Shown here piece by piece: positions 8,228-15,934 of a stretch of DNA of 48,542 nucleotides (position 1 is its first letter; every line of letters begins with the position of its first letter). Position numbers and translations under genes: made by a program. Under the pieces are notes generated by a model that had not been told where the DNA came from, searched no databases, and was given only the letters and a program-made list of their open reading frames with translations. This DNA comes from JAAZGD01 sp964383845. GTDB taxonomy: Bacteria; Bacillota; Clostridia; Peptostreptococcales; Anaerovoracaceae. The DNA is taken from the NCBI GenBank assembly GCA_964383845.1, contig CAYLIF010000010.1:1-48542 (forward strand), in the 5' to 3' direction.

Positions 8228-9766
8228 TTATCTGTCTGTGTCAGCTATTCTATCCAGTTTTCGATATTGGAGAGCCTCAGCGATATGTTGAGGGGCTATG
8301 TCATTTTCCTCTTCTAAATCCGCTATAGTTCTAGCAATTTTTAATATCTTATGATATGCCCTAAATGAGAGGCCTAGCCTTTCAAAAGCAGCTTTCAATA
8401 ATTCTTGTCCTTCTTTATTAAGGGTACAGTGTTCTTTTATTTCTGTTGGCGAAAGATGAGCATTGAGCAAAAGAGATTCCTTTCCATAACGCATTCTTTG
8501 TATTTTTTGTGCCCTTTCTACATCTTGTCTCATTTGCTTGGAACTTGTTGATTTGAATTCTTTGTTTTCTTGCCAAAGTTCCTCAGAAGAAACTGCTGGC
8601 ACATCAATCTGCAGATCTATTCGATCTAGCAAAGGACCGCTTATTTTCGATTGATAGTTTTGTATTTCTCCAGAAGTACAGGTACAGCGATGACGATAAT
8701 CTCCATAATACCCGCATTTGCAAGGGTTTGAGGCAGCAATCAAAAGAATGTTACAGGGATATATAACTGTCTCCAAGGCTCTGGAAATTGTTATGGCCCT
8801 TGTTTCTAAGGGTTGTCGCAACATTTCCAGTATTTTTCTTGGAAATTCAGGAAACTCATCTAGAAATAAGACACCTTGATGAGCTAGTGAAAGTTCCCCA
8901 GGTTTCGGGTGATTTCCACCTCCTATAAGAGCTGTTGCAGAAATAGTATGATGAGGATCACGAAATGGTCTTATCTCTACAAAGGGTTCTTCATTAGATA
9001 ATTCCCCAGCCACAGAATATATTTTAGTTACCTCAAGGGACTCTTCACAGGTCATAGGAGGCATTATAGTAGGTATTCTTTTGGCAAGCATGGTTTTTCC
9101 CGAGCCGGGATAACCCATCATTAGAAGACCATGACCTCCAGCAACACTAATAGTAATTGCCCTTTTTGCTGCCTCTTGACCCTTTACATCAAAGTAATCT
9201 TCATCTTTTTTTACATATACCTTAGACTTATGTCTCGCTTGTTTCCAAGGCGTAAATCCGTGAGTTAATGCCTCTGCAGTTTCCCTCAGATTTTTTACCC
9301 CATAAATTAAGACACCAGGAACCAAAGAGGCCTCCTGGCAATTTCCTAAAGGAATAATAACATGGCTGAACCCTGCATCTCTCAATCCAACTACTAGCGG
9401 AAGTGCTCCTTTTACTGAATTTACGCTTCCATCCAATGATAACTCACCTATAAAAGCAGTACTCTCACAAAGTCTTTGATCTAACTCACCATTTGCTACT
9501 AGAACGCCTATGGCTAAGGGTAGATCAAAATGGCTGCCTTCTTTTCTTTTAGCCGCAGGTACTAGGTTAACTGTTATTCTCTTTTCAGGGAACTTGTATC
9601 CAGAATGACGAATTGCTGCTCTTACTCGATCCTTTGATTCTTTAATAGTCTGAGAGGCTAAGCCCGTTACTTGCATTCCCGGGATTTGATTTGTTAGGTA
9701 GGTCTCAACTCTTACCAGCTCTCCTGTTAACCCCTTTATACTTGCTGTATGCACTATAGATATCAT
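8228..9766 (-). CDS. yifB: YifB/ComM family Mg-chelatase-like AAA+ ATPase
   Basis: A 512-residue ATPase. The N-terminal ChlI-like domain (about 20-140, with RAAIRHSGYKFP and SHFDLPLAIGVL) precedes the AAA+ module with Walker A GYPGSGKT (218-225) and Walker B FLDEFPEF. A cysteine cluster SNPCKCGYYGDYRHRCTCT looks metal-binding, and a C-terminal lid domain follows. The relative ComM is a hexameric branch-migration helicase promoting integration of transformed DNA, which fits its place beside dprA. An upstream in-frame ATG at 9802 overlaps yraN; the ATG at 9766 has the better site (GAGGG) and removes the overlap, so I chose it. Confidence 0.94.
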   Translation of the reverse strand: MISIVHTASIKGLTGELVRVETYLTNQIPGMQVTGLASQTIKESKDRVRAAIRHSGYKFPEKRITVNLVPAAKRKEGSHFDLPLAIGVLVANGELDQRLCESTAFIGELSLDGSVNSVKGALPLVVGLRDAGFSHVIIPLGNCQEASLVPGVLIYGVKNLRETAEALTHGFTPWKQARHKSKVYVKKDEDYFDVKGQEAAKRAITISVAGGHGLLMMGYPGSGKTMLAKRIPTIMPPMTCEESLEVTKIYSVAGELSNEEPFVEIRPFRDPHHTISATALIGGGNHPKPGELSLAHQGVLFLDEFPEFPRKILEMLRQPLETRAITISRALETVIYPCNILLIAASNPCKCGYYGDYRHRCTCTSGEIQNYQSKISGPLLDRIDLQIDVPAVSSEELWQENKEFKSTSSKQMRQDVERAQKIQRMRYGKESLLLNAHLSPTEIKEHCTLNKEGQELLKAAFERLGLSFRAYHKILKIARTIADLEEENDIAPQHIAEALQYRKLDRIADTDR

Positions 9767-9779
9767 TCTATTTCCCTCG

Positions 9780-10154
9780 TTAATCTTCCAGCTGATATGC
9801 ATCAGTCATATGGTTAATGGTAGTTTCATCAAAACTGAAAACCTCAATTACATCAAATCTAGGTGAAAAAAGTTCCCAATCTCCAGCACTTAAAAAATAC
9901 TCTGCCACACGCATAATATGCTTTCTCTTTTCATGGTTAACTGCAGACCCAGGAGTGCCATATTTTAAGGTTTTTCTGGTCTTCACTTCGCAAAAGACAA
10001 TGATTTCACCTTGAGTTGCTATAATGTCAACTTCTCCATATCTAATACGATAATTAGTGGCAACTATCTCAAAACCATGTTTAACCATATAGTCCACTGC
10101 AAGCTCCTCACCCCATTTTCCAAGAGCTTGATTGTGAGTTCTGCTTCTCTCCAT
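9780..10154 (-). CDS. yraN: YraN/UPF0102 family protein, predicted PD-(D/E)XK fold
   Basis: A small protein with the YraN hallmarks: GKWGEELAVDYM near the start, then GEVDIIA and FCEVKTRK, the PD-(D/E)XK nuclease-like core. Its function is unknown; it is often next to comM/dprA or rnhB, as here. Two starts are possible. The ATG at 10175 (131 residues) has no ribosome binding site and coincides with the start point predicted from the TTGACA/TACAAT promoter. The ATG at 10154 (124 residues) has a weak GGGA site 5 nt upstream and gives a family-typical N-terminus, so I prefer it. Confidence 0.85.
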   Translation of the reverse strand: MERSRTHNQALGKWGEELAVDYMVKHGFEIVATNYRIRYGEVDIIATQGEIIVFCEVKTRKTLKYGTPGSAVNHEKRKHIMRVAEYFLSAGDWELFSPRFDVIEVFSFDETTINHMTDAYQLED

Positions 10155-10181
10155 ATTTTTCCCATATTTTTCCATTATCTT

Positions 10182-10211
10182 ATTGTACTACCATTATACA
10201 TATTTTGTCAA
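10182..10211 (-). promoter_or_regulatory. Promoter of the yraN-yifB-dprA-topA operon
   Basis: Minus-strand TTGACA (10206-10211), 18-bp spacer, TACAAT (10182-10187). Initiation near 10175 would leave no leader for the first ATG and about 21 nt for the ATG at 10154. A second TATAAT lies 7 bp from the -35, too close to be its partner. Confidence 0.6.
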
Positions 10212-10239
10212 TTAAAAAACTCTCCTCAATGGGAGAGTT
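10212..10239 (-). terminator. Intrinsic terminator after the HAD phosphatase gene
   Basis: Minus-strand stem AACTCTCC-CATTGA-GGAGAGTT followed directly by TTTT. It ends the MBL-HAD transcript, and its last bases adjoin the -35 of the yraN promoter. Confidence 0.85.
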
Positions 10240-10257
10240 CTAGAACAGTCTAACCTA

Positions 10258-11085
10258 TCATACAAGAACAAACTTTTTTATAGCTTGGGCAACTCCACCT
10301 TCATCATTGCTAGCCGTAATATGCTTTGCGAAAGCCTTTACTTCATCCTTCGCGTTTGCTACAGCCACTGGAAATCCAACCACCTGCAGCATTGAGCTGT
10401 CGTTAGGGCTATCGCCTATTGCCATTATATTTGAAGTGTGGATTTTTAGTTTTTCGGCTAACACTTTCACTGCATCCCCCTTGCCAGTCTTAACTCCACC
10501 GATTTCAAGGTTGTGATCAAAAGAGCTGGTGAGAGTAATATTCTCCTTCTTTTCAAGTAAGGCCTTCATCATAAGTCGGGCATTGGGATCAACAAAGTTT
10601 ATATTAATGTTCTCGATTGAATGTTTATTCTCAACCATGAAATCCAGTACATTCTTTACAGGTTTTCTTGTTTTTAACACATAGTTAGAACGATGGTCAT
10701 TCCCCTTTAAAGAAGCAACAGCATCATAGTCTTCTTGACCCACATATGCGAAACCCTTTGTAAAGACTTCATAAACAAAGTTATATTTCTCAAGAATCAA
10801 AGCTATCTCTTCTACAGCAGCTTCCTCTAAACAATTCTCATAAACCACAGAGTTATCAATAAGATCAAGGACTCTTGCCCCATTTGAACTTAGTATGTAA
10901 CGAATGCCTTTGATATCTAGAACCTCTTGAGATATTGCGGAAAATGCTCTTCCTGTTGCAAAAACAATATGAATACCACGAGAGATGGCCATTTCCAGTG
11001 TCGTCTTCACCTCAGGTGATAATTTCCCTTGGCTATTTAGTGTTGTTCCGTCTAGGTCTAAAGCCACCATTTTGATGGTCCCCAT
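10258..11085 (-). CDS. Cof-type HAD phosphatase
   Basis: A 275-residue haloacid-dehalogenase phosphatase of the Cof/YidA type. Motif I is DLDGT (10-14) with the nucleophile Asp10. Motif II is near ATGR, and motif IV GDSPNDSSML lies near 220. The C2 cap typical of Cof proteins lies between motifs II and III. Such enzymes dephosphorylate sugar phosphates or cofactor phosphates such as FMN or PLP; the substrate cannot be read from sequence. The ribosome binding site AGAGG is 6 nt from the ATG. It follows the MBL hydrolase by 32 bp and ends at an intrinsic terminator. Confidence 0.92.
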   Translation of the reverse strand: MGTIKMVALDLDGTTLNSQGKLSPEVKTTLEMAISRGIHIVFATGRAFSAISQEVLDIKGIRYILSSNGARVLDLIDNSVVYENCLEEAAVEEIALILEKYNFVYEVFTKGFAYVGQEDYDAVASLKGNDHRSNYVLKTRKPVKNVLDFMVENKHSIENININFVDPNARLMMKALLEKKENITLTSSFDHNLEIGGVKTGKGDAVKVLAEKLKIHTSNIMAIGDSPNDSSMLQVVGFPVAVANAKDEVKAFAKHITASNDEGGVAQAIKKFVLV

Positions 11086-11117
11086 CTATTGCCTCTTTTC
11101 TCTACATAACTTTTTTA

Positions 11118-11708
11118 TCACCGGATCAGATCCAAGAACTCCTTGTTAAAACGTCGAACATATTTCATATTACAAGAATCTCCGTGACCTGGATAAATTT
11201 CCATCTCATTGCTCCACTTATCAAAGATGTCTCTACAAGTTCTAATAAGATGTTCTTGATTCCCACCCTTTAAGTCTGTTCTTCCTAAATCTACATTAAA
11301 AATAGTATCACCCGTTAATGCCGCTTTAGATTTCTCTGAATAGATACAAATCCCCCCTGGACTATGACCTGGGGTATGAATGATACGAAGTTCTTCTTCC
11401 CCTAACATTAAAATGTCTCCATCTTCCAGCATTACATCTACATCCCCTTTGTAAAAGTCGCAGTCTTGTCTGTGCATGTATAGTGGGCATTCAAAATAAT
11501 CCCTTAACCTTGCAGCAGCTCCTACATGATCGTAGTGATGGTGGGTCAAGATAATTCCTATAGGCTTCAATTTTAGTTCTTTGAGTAACTTGATATATTT
11601 ATCTGGAGTATAGCCTGGGTCCACTATATAACAAGGGTCCCCTTCTTTTTGGTATAGGATATATCCGTTTGATTCAAGTTCTCCACCAACAATTCTTTTA
11701 ATTTTCAT
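11118..11708 (-). CDS. MBL-fold metallo-hydrolase (glyoxalase II-like)
   Basis: A 196-residue metallo-beta-lactamase fold hydrolase resembling YcbL and glyoxalase II. Metal-binding motifs are complete: HHHYDH (56-61), TPGHSPGG near 110, TGDTIF with the bridging Asp, and a final PGHGD. The compact length without a C-terminal helical domain matches YcbL rather than true glyoxalase II. The substrate is unknown; a thioester such as hydroxyacylglutathione or a small-molecule analogue is likely. The ATG lacks a correctly spaced Shine-Dalgarno site (GAGG is about 13 nt away), and the predicted start of transcription falls at the ATG. Confidence 0.9.
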   Translation of the reverse strand: MKIKRIVGGELESNGYILYQKEGDPCYIVDPGYTPDKYIKLLKELKLKPIGIILTHHHYDHVGAAARLRDYFECPLYMHRQDCDFYKGDVDVMLEDGDILMLGEEELRIIHTPGHSPGGICIYSEKSKAALTGDTIFNVDLGRTDLKGGNQEHLIRTCRDIFDKWSNEMEIYPGHGDSCNMKYVRRFNKEFLDLIR

Positions 11709-11715
11709 AATTAAT

Positions 11716-11744
11716 ATTGTACCTCATAATAGCTTAAATTTCAA
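11716..11744 (-). promoter_or_regulatory. Promoter of the MBL hydrolase-HAD operon
   Basis: Minus-strand TTGAAA (11739-11744), 17-bp spacer, TACAAT (11716-11721). The -10 ends only 7 bp before the ATG at 11708, so the mRNA would be leaderless or nearly so. An alternative -10 TATTAT at 11726-11731 would give a leader of about 11 nt, also without a Shine-Dalgarno site. Confidence 0.55.
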
Positions 11745-11787
11745 TCGCAAGTTGTTCTTAATCAAGCTTGGTTAAAGGTATTTCTCC

Positions 11788-11817
11788 TTGCATTATTCTT
11801 AATCGCTATGCTATAAT
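11788..11817 (+). promoter_or_regulatory. Promoter of tRNA-Leu
   Basis: Plus-strand TTGCAT (11788-11793), 18-bp spacer, TATAAT (11812-11817), about 28 bp upstream of tRNA-Leu. Confidence 0.65.
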
Positions 11818-11845
11818 TTTTTGTGTATTTATAGTTATTTCACTT

Positions 11846-11931
11846 GCGGATATGGCGGAACGGCAGACGCGCACGGTTCAGGTCCGTGTGAGGGCAACTT
11901 CATGAAGGTTCAAATCCTTTTATCCGCACCA
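11846..11931 (+). tRNA. tRNA-Leu (CAG)
   Basis: An 86-nt class II tRNA with encoded CCA. The acceptor GCGGATA pairs with TATCCGC. The anticodon stem GCACGG/CCGTGT holds loop TTCAGGT, giving anticodon CAG (reads CUG). A long variable arm (GTGAGGGCAACTTCAT) is typical of leucine tRNA. It is the only plus-strand RNA gene in this part of the window. Confidence 0.96.
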
Positions 11932-12031
11932 GCTAATCTATTCACTATTTCAAGACATTGAGGATAGTTACGAAAAAAGCTTCCTAAAGGAAGATATGGG
12001 ATATTGGAAAACGAATTAAGGGAGAAGCTAA

Positions 12032-12280
12032 ATGAAAAAAAAATTATATAGATCTGATGACAATAAAGTACTTCTTGGTATATGCGGAGGAATAGGAGAA
12101 TACTTTAATATTGACCCAGTCATTATAAGGTTACTTTTAGTTGTTTTGATTTTCTTGGGATTTTCTGGAATAATCGCATACATAGTAGCTGCATTTATTA
12201 TTCCAAAAAATCCAAATGTTACAAGTAACTACAATTGGGAAACAGCAGTTAAGAATAACTCGGAAAAAACAGAGGATTAA
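12032..12280 (+). CDS. PspC-domain small membrane protein
   Basis: An 82-residue protein with a PspC domain. The N-terminal signature LYRSDDNKVLLGICGGIGEY is followed by FNIDPVIIRLLLV and one hydrophobic segment (about 31-58), then a short polar tail. In Enterobacteria PspC is a membrane sensor of the phage-shock response; stand-alone PspC proteins in Firmicutes are common but poorly characterised. The site AAGGGAG lies 9 nt upstream of the ATG. It lies 100 bp downstream of tRNA-Leu and no separate promoter is obvious, so it may share the tRNA transcript. It converges on the FAD dehydrogenase with 18 bp between stops. Confidence 0.88.
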   Translation: MKKKLYRSDDNKVLLGICGGIGEYFNIDPVIIRLLLVVLIFLGFSGIIAYIVAAFIIPKNPNVTSNYNWETAVKNNSEKTED

Positions 12281-12298
12281 TCTGCCCATACTTTTATT

Positions 12299-13684
12299 TT
12301 AGCCCTTATATTTTTCTGCTAGTATACGGCCTACAAGAACTCCACTGGCAGAGGCTTGGGATAGTGAATGTGTAACACCAGAGCCATCCCCCAGAACATA
12401 AAAATTCTTTATACTGGTTTCGAGATTATAATCAACTTCTACTTTTGAGTTATAGAATTTAACCTCTACTCCATAAAGTAGGGTGTCTTCGTTAGCAGTC
12501 CCCGGAGCTATTTTGTCTAGAGCATAAATCATTTCTATAATATTATCTAACTGCCTTTTAGGAATAACCAACGATAAATCTCCTGGCGTTGCTTTTAAGG
12601 TTGGTCTAGTAAAGCATTTCGCCATACGTCTATCACTACTTCTTCTCCCCTTAACTAAATCACCAAACCGCTGCAGAAGAACTCCTCCACCCAACATGTT
12701 ACTTAAACGGGCGATAGATTCACCATATTCGTTGGAGTCTCGAAAAGGCTCTGTAAAATGGTTGCTAACGAGAAGAGCAAAATTCGTATTTTCCGTGTGA
12801 AAAGAAGGATCTGAATAACTATGTCCATTTACGGTGACAATTCCATTGGTGTTTTCAGTAACAACTTCTCCGTAAGGATTCATACAAAATGTGCGAACCA
12901 TATCATTATATTTGTCAGTTTTATAAACTAATTTACTCTCATAAACATCATCGGTAATATGCTTAAAGATAACTGCTGGTAGCTCTACTCTTACCCCAAT
13001 ATCTACTCTATTATTCTTTTGGCTGATCCCAAGCTTTTCACATATTTCAGCACCCCATTTAGAGCCAGATCTCCCTGTAGCCATTACTAAATGATTGGCA
13101 TAAAACTCTTGACCTTTTTTATCGATAACTTGAAATGTACCATCATCAAGTGTATTAACTTTCTCTACTGTGGTGTCGAATATAATATCTATTCGTTCCT
13201 TTGTGTAATCATATATTTTTTTCAAGATCTCCATATTTCTATCAGTTCCAAGATGTCTTACTTTTGCATCAAGCAACTTTAGATTGTTTTGTAGTGCGAT
13301 TCGTCGAAGATCTGACTGTCCTGTGCTATATAGTTTTGCTTCACTTCCACCCATCTCACACAAAACATAATCTACATATTCCATTAATTCCAGAGCTTGG
13401 TCCACGCCTACATAAGAATGCAAGTCTCCACCAAATTCTGTGGTTATATTATATTTCCCATCAGATAAGGTCCCCGCTCCTCCGTAACCATTCATAATAT
13501 GACAGGGATTACATCTTATACAAGTATCAGTCTTTCCTAATTTGATAGGACACATTCTTTTTTCTAAGGGTGCTCCCTTATCAATCATTAATACGGAAGC
13601 CGTATTGTTAATTTTCGTTAATTCGTAAGACATAAAAACACCGCTTGCACCGGCTCCAATAATGATAATATCGTATTTGTTCAT
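12299..13684 (-). CDS. FAD-dependent dehydrogenase (COG2509 type)
   Basis: A 461-residue flavoprotein of the uncharacterised FAD-dependent dehydrogenase group COG2509. The dinucleotide-binding motif GAGASG starts at about residue 9, and a second FAD contact ATGRSGSKWG lies in the middle. The C-terminal segment FYVLGDGSGVTHSLSQA closes the FAD site. A cysteine-rich stretch MCPIKLGKTDTCIRCNPC (about 44-61) could hold a metal or redox pair. Substrate and partner are unknown and the neighbours give no hint. The ribosome binding site GGAGG is well placed before ATG 13684. Confidence 0.85.
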   Translation of the reverse strand: MNKYDIIIIGAGASGVFMSYELTKINNTASVLMIDKGAPLEKRMCPIKLGKTDTCIRCNPCHIMNGYGGAGTLSDGKYNITTEFGGDLHSYVGVDQALELMEYVDYVLCEMGGSEAKLYSTGQSDLRRIALQNNLKLLDAKVRHLGTDRNMEILKKIYDYTKERIDIIFDTTVEKVNTLDDGTFQVIDKKGQEFYANHLVMATGRSGSKWGAEICEKLGISQKNNRVDIGVRVELPAVIFKHITDDVYESKLVYKTDKYNDMVRTFCMNPYGEVVTENTNGIVTVNGHSYSDPSFHTENTNFALLVSNHFTEPFRDSNEYGESIARLSNMLGGGVLLQRFGDLVKGRRSSDRRMAKCFTRPTLKATPGDLSLVIPKRQLDNIIEMIYALDKIAPGTANEDTLLYGVEVKFYNSKVEVDYNLETSIKNFYVLGDGSGVTHSLSQASASGVLVGRILAEKYKG

Positions 13685-13749
13685 TTTGAACCTCCTATAA
13701 AGAGCTTTCTAAACTGCAGAATTATTATATCATATTTGCTAGATTTTTG

Positions 13750-13758
13750 TGCTATACT
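13750..13758 (+). promoter_or_regulatory. Extended -10 promoter of the small membrane protein
   Basis: Plus-strand TGCTATACT, a TGn extended -10 element, without a good -35 at the right distance. It lies 46 bp upstream of the ATG at 13805 and points away from the FAD dehydrogenase gene. Confidence 0.45.
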
Positions 13759-13804
13759 ATCCTAAGAATTATATTAAACCCTTAAACAATTTTAGGAGGA
13801 TTAT

Positions 13805-13993
13805 ATGGATCGTATAAAGACTTGGATGCAAAAAAAAGACCCTAAGACACTGGCTTTCGGGGTTCTTCTTCTAATATGCTCAGGGGTTGCCGTATCGGGA
13901 CTCCTTACTAAAGGGTTCACAAGCTATTATATGACAGGTTCCATTCTTTTCGCTTTCTTTGGCATTGCAATGATACGTAAAAGCAGCCACTAA
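13805..13993 (+). CDS. Small membrane protein of unknown function
   Basis: A 62-residue protein I do not recognise. A basic N-terminal stretch (DRIKTWMQKKDPK) is followed by two hydrophobic segments (about 16-35 and 39-56) and ends KSSH. A textbook ribosome binding site (TTAGGAGG, 6 nt from ATG), an extended -10 upstream and a strong terminator downstream make it a convincing monocistronic gene despite its size. It is divergent from the FAD dehydrogenase. Confidence 0.7.
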   Translation: MDRIKTWMQKKDPKTLAFGVLLLICSGVAVSGLLTKGFTSYYMTGSILFAFFGIAMIRKSSH

Positions 13994-14013
13994 ATATTTA
14001 TATTTTCCCATTA

Positions 14014-14039
14014 AAAAAGACTGAGTGATCAGTCTTTTT
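14014..14039. terminator. Bidirectional intrinsic terminator
   Basis: Perfect 11-bp stem AAAAAGACTGA/TCAGTCTTTTT with loop GTGA. It carries A- and T-tracts on both sides, so it can stop the plus-strand membrane protein transcript and the minus-strand DUF1292 transcript. Confidence 0.9.
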
Positions 14040-14055
14040 CTTTTATCACTTTAGT

Positions 14056-14346
14056 TTATGCTTCTGGGTCTTCTTCGGCAACAATTTTGTCGAATTCAGC
14101 AACAACTTTTTCAAATTCCTTATCGTCATCGATATCGATAAGTTCAAATTCGTCTTCACCCTGTTCTTTGTATCCGTAGATATAAACGTCATCGGAACCA
14201 TCTAATGGAATCAATGCAATATATTCTTTATTATCTACGTCGAAAATGCCCATGATTTCACATTCTACATCTTCACCATCGTCGAACTCAAGAGTGATTA
14301 TATCTGCTTCTTCAACTTCTAATTCTTGTTTCTCTTTATCTGTCAT
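14056..14346 (-). CDS. DUF1292 (YrzB-like) acidic protein
   Basis: A 96-residue, strongly acidic protein of the DUF1292 family. The family core is visible: ITLEFDDGEDVECEIMGIFDVDNKEYIALIPLDGSDDVYIYGY. It is soluble and of unknown function; relatives lie near ruvX (yrrK) and udk in other Firmicutes. The site GGAGGG lies 6 nt before ATG. It has its own promoter at 14385-14413, inside the end of uvrC, and ends at a bidirectional terminator. Confidence 0.88.
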   Translation of the reverse strand: MTDKEKQELEVEEADIITLEFDDGEDVECEIMGIFDVDNKEYIALIPLDGSDDVYIYGYKEQGEDEFELIDIDDDKEFEKVVAEFDKIVAEEDPEA

Positions 14347-14384
14347 TTTGGACCCTCCATCTGTATTAAGGTTATCTTGGGTAC

Positions 14385-14413
14385 ACTATACCACGCAGGA
14401 ATAATATTTTCAA
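14385..14413 (-). promoter_or_regulatory. Promoter of the DUF1292 gene
   Basis: Minus-strand TTGAAA (14408-14413), 17-bp spacer, TATAGT (14385-14390). The -35 overlaps the uvrC stop codon. Confidence 0.65.
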
Positions 14414-15933
14414 TTGAAATATTCATTAATCTTGATTGCCAAATTTTTGCTTATTCCCTTAACTCCCACAAGCTCTTCTAGTGTAGCTGCCTTGATTTCA
14501 TCAATTCCTTTAAAGTGTTGCAACAAGGCATTACGCTTTGCAGGTCCTATCCCTTCAATACCGTCTAGTACCGAAGCACTTATACCTTTTTCTTGACGTT
14601 TTCTATGATACTCTATTGCGAAACGATGGACTTCTTCTTGTATGTTTCCAATTGCATTATATAAAGCTTTTTCTTTTTTAATATCAATCTCGCCTTTAGC
14701 CCAAACAAGGGCTCTTGTACGGTGTTTTTCATCCTTCACCATACCTAAAACTGGTATAGCTAGATTAAGAGCTGTCATAACTTTACTAGCTGCAGATACA
14801 TGACCTTTACCACCATCCATTAATATTATGTCTGGCAGAGGAACGAAACCCGGGTCTCCATCAATACCACGTTTTAGCCGACGCAAAAGTACTTCTTGAA
14901 GGGATCCATAGTCATCAATCCCTTCTGTTCGCACCTTGAATCTTCGATAGCTCTTTTTAGAGCTTTTGCTTCCTAGAAATACAACCATAGCTCCCACTGT
15001 ATCTACCCCGTTGCCTGTTGACACATCATATGCCTCTATCCTAAGTTGCTGATGTTTATAGGGTTCTTTGGGTTTGGTAATCTCATGAAGCCGGCGGCTT
15101 AGATATTCTTCTTTTTCCTGTTTGTTCCGCTTCTTTTCTTCCATCGATTCTTCTTTGGCCTTTTTTTCCGCACTTAATCTGACTGATTTTGCTATAGGAC
15201 TTGTGGCCAGCTCTAGTATTGCTTCCGCTGCATCCATTAAGTCCCTATAATATGCGGCTTCTTCGTAGGCTTGGCTGTCTGAGGCCTCTTTCATTTTCTT
15301 CCTTAACTGAGCAATTAGAGGTTTTTTTCTATCAGAAAGAAAGTCCATTACTGCGTCGACTCCTTCTTTATAAACTTCTGGTGTCACCTTGCCTGTACAT
15401 ATACCTTGACACTGCTTGATGTGGTAATTTAAGCAAGGTTTATATACTTTTTCACTTAAATCAAATGATGTTGTGCAACGTTTTAGACCATAAATCCCGT
15501 TAAGCAAATCAACCATTTGATTGACTGCATTAGTATTAGCGTAAGGCCCAAAGTATCTACTTCCATCGTCTTTAACCAGTCTGGTTTTTAAAAGTCTAGG
15601 GTAATCATCCTTTAAAGTCATTTTTATGTATGGGTAAGTTTTGTCATCTCGAAGCAGTATATTGTATTTGGGCATATGCTTCTTTATAAGGTTGCACTCT
15701 AATATGAGGGCTTCCATCTCAGTGCTAGTCTCAATATATTCAAAGCTTGCAATTTTTTTCACCATTGCTCTAACCTTTGGGTCCATGTTTTTTGGAGACC
15801 CAAAGTATTGGCGAACTCTATTTTTTAAAGAGGATGCCTTTCCTATATATATAATGCGTCCGCCCTTATCCTTGTGGATATAAACTCCCGGGGTTCCCGG
15901 GAGTTTTTTAAGATTCTCATTAATATCAAACAT
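14410..15933 (-). CDS. uvrC: UvrC excinuclease subunit, short form
   Basis: A 507-residue UvrC, well under the usual 590-620. The GIY-YIG endonuclease domain (about 14-92, GVYIHKDKGGRIIYIGKAS), the cysteine motif (Cys153, 167, 175, 179) and the UVR domain (about 203-238) are normal. Next comes only a charged Lys/Glu-rich linker (about 242-297) before the RNase H-like domain. That domain has Asp303 in AYDVSTG, Asp373 in LMDGGKG and EVHRFAIEYHRK. A helix-hairpin-helix pair ends the protein. The usual DISNIQG motif reads DVSTGNG. The enzyme makes both incisions in nucleotide excision repair with UvrA/UvrB, not encoded here. It starts 1 bp after the carboxypeptidase stop. Confidence 0.93.
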   Translation of the reverse strand: MFDINENLKKLPGTPGVYIHKDKGGRIIYIGKASSLKNRVRQYFGSPKNMDPKVRAMVKKIASFEYIETSTEMEALILECNLIKKHMPKYNILLRDDKTYPYIKMTLKDDYPRLLKTRLVKDDGSRYFGPYANTNAVNQMVDLLNGIYGLKRCTTSFDLSEKVYKPCLNYHIKQCQGICTGKVTPEVYKEGVDAVMDFLSDRKKPLIAQLRKKMKEASDSQAYEEAAYYRDLMDAAEAILELATSPIAKSVRLSAEKKAKEESMEEKKRNKQEKEEYLSRRLHEITKPKEPYKHQQLRIEAYDVSTGNGVDTVGAMVVFLGSKSSKKSYRRFKVRTEGIDDYGSLQEVLLRRLKRGIDGDPGFVPLPDIILMDGGKGHVSAASKVMTALNLAIPVLGMVKDEKHRTRALVWAKGEIDIKKEKALYNAIGNIQEEVHRFAIEYHRKRQEKGISASVLDGIEGIGPAKRNALLQHFKGIDEIKAATLEELVGVKGISKNLAIKINEYFN

Positions 15934-15934
15934 C

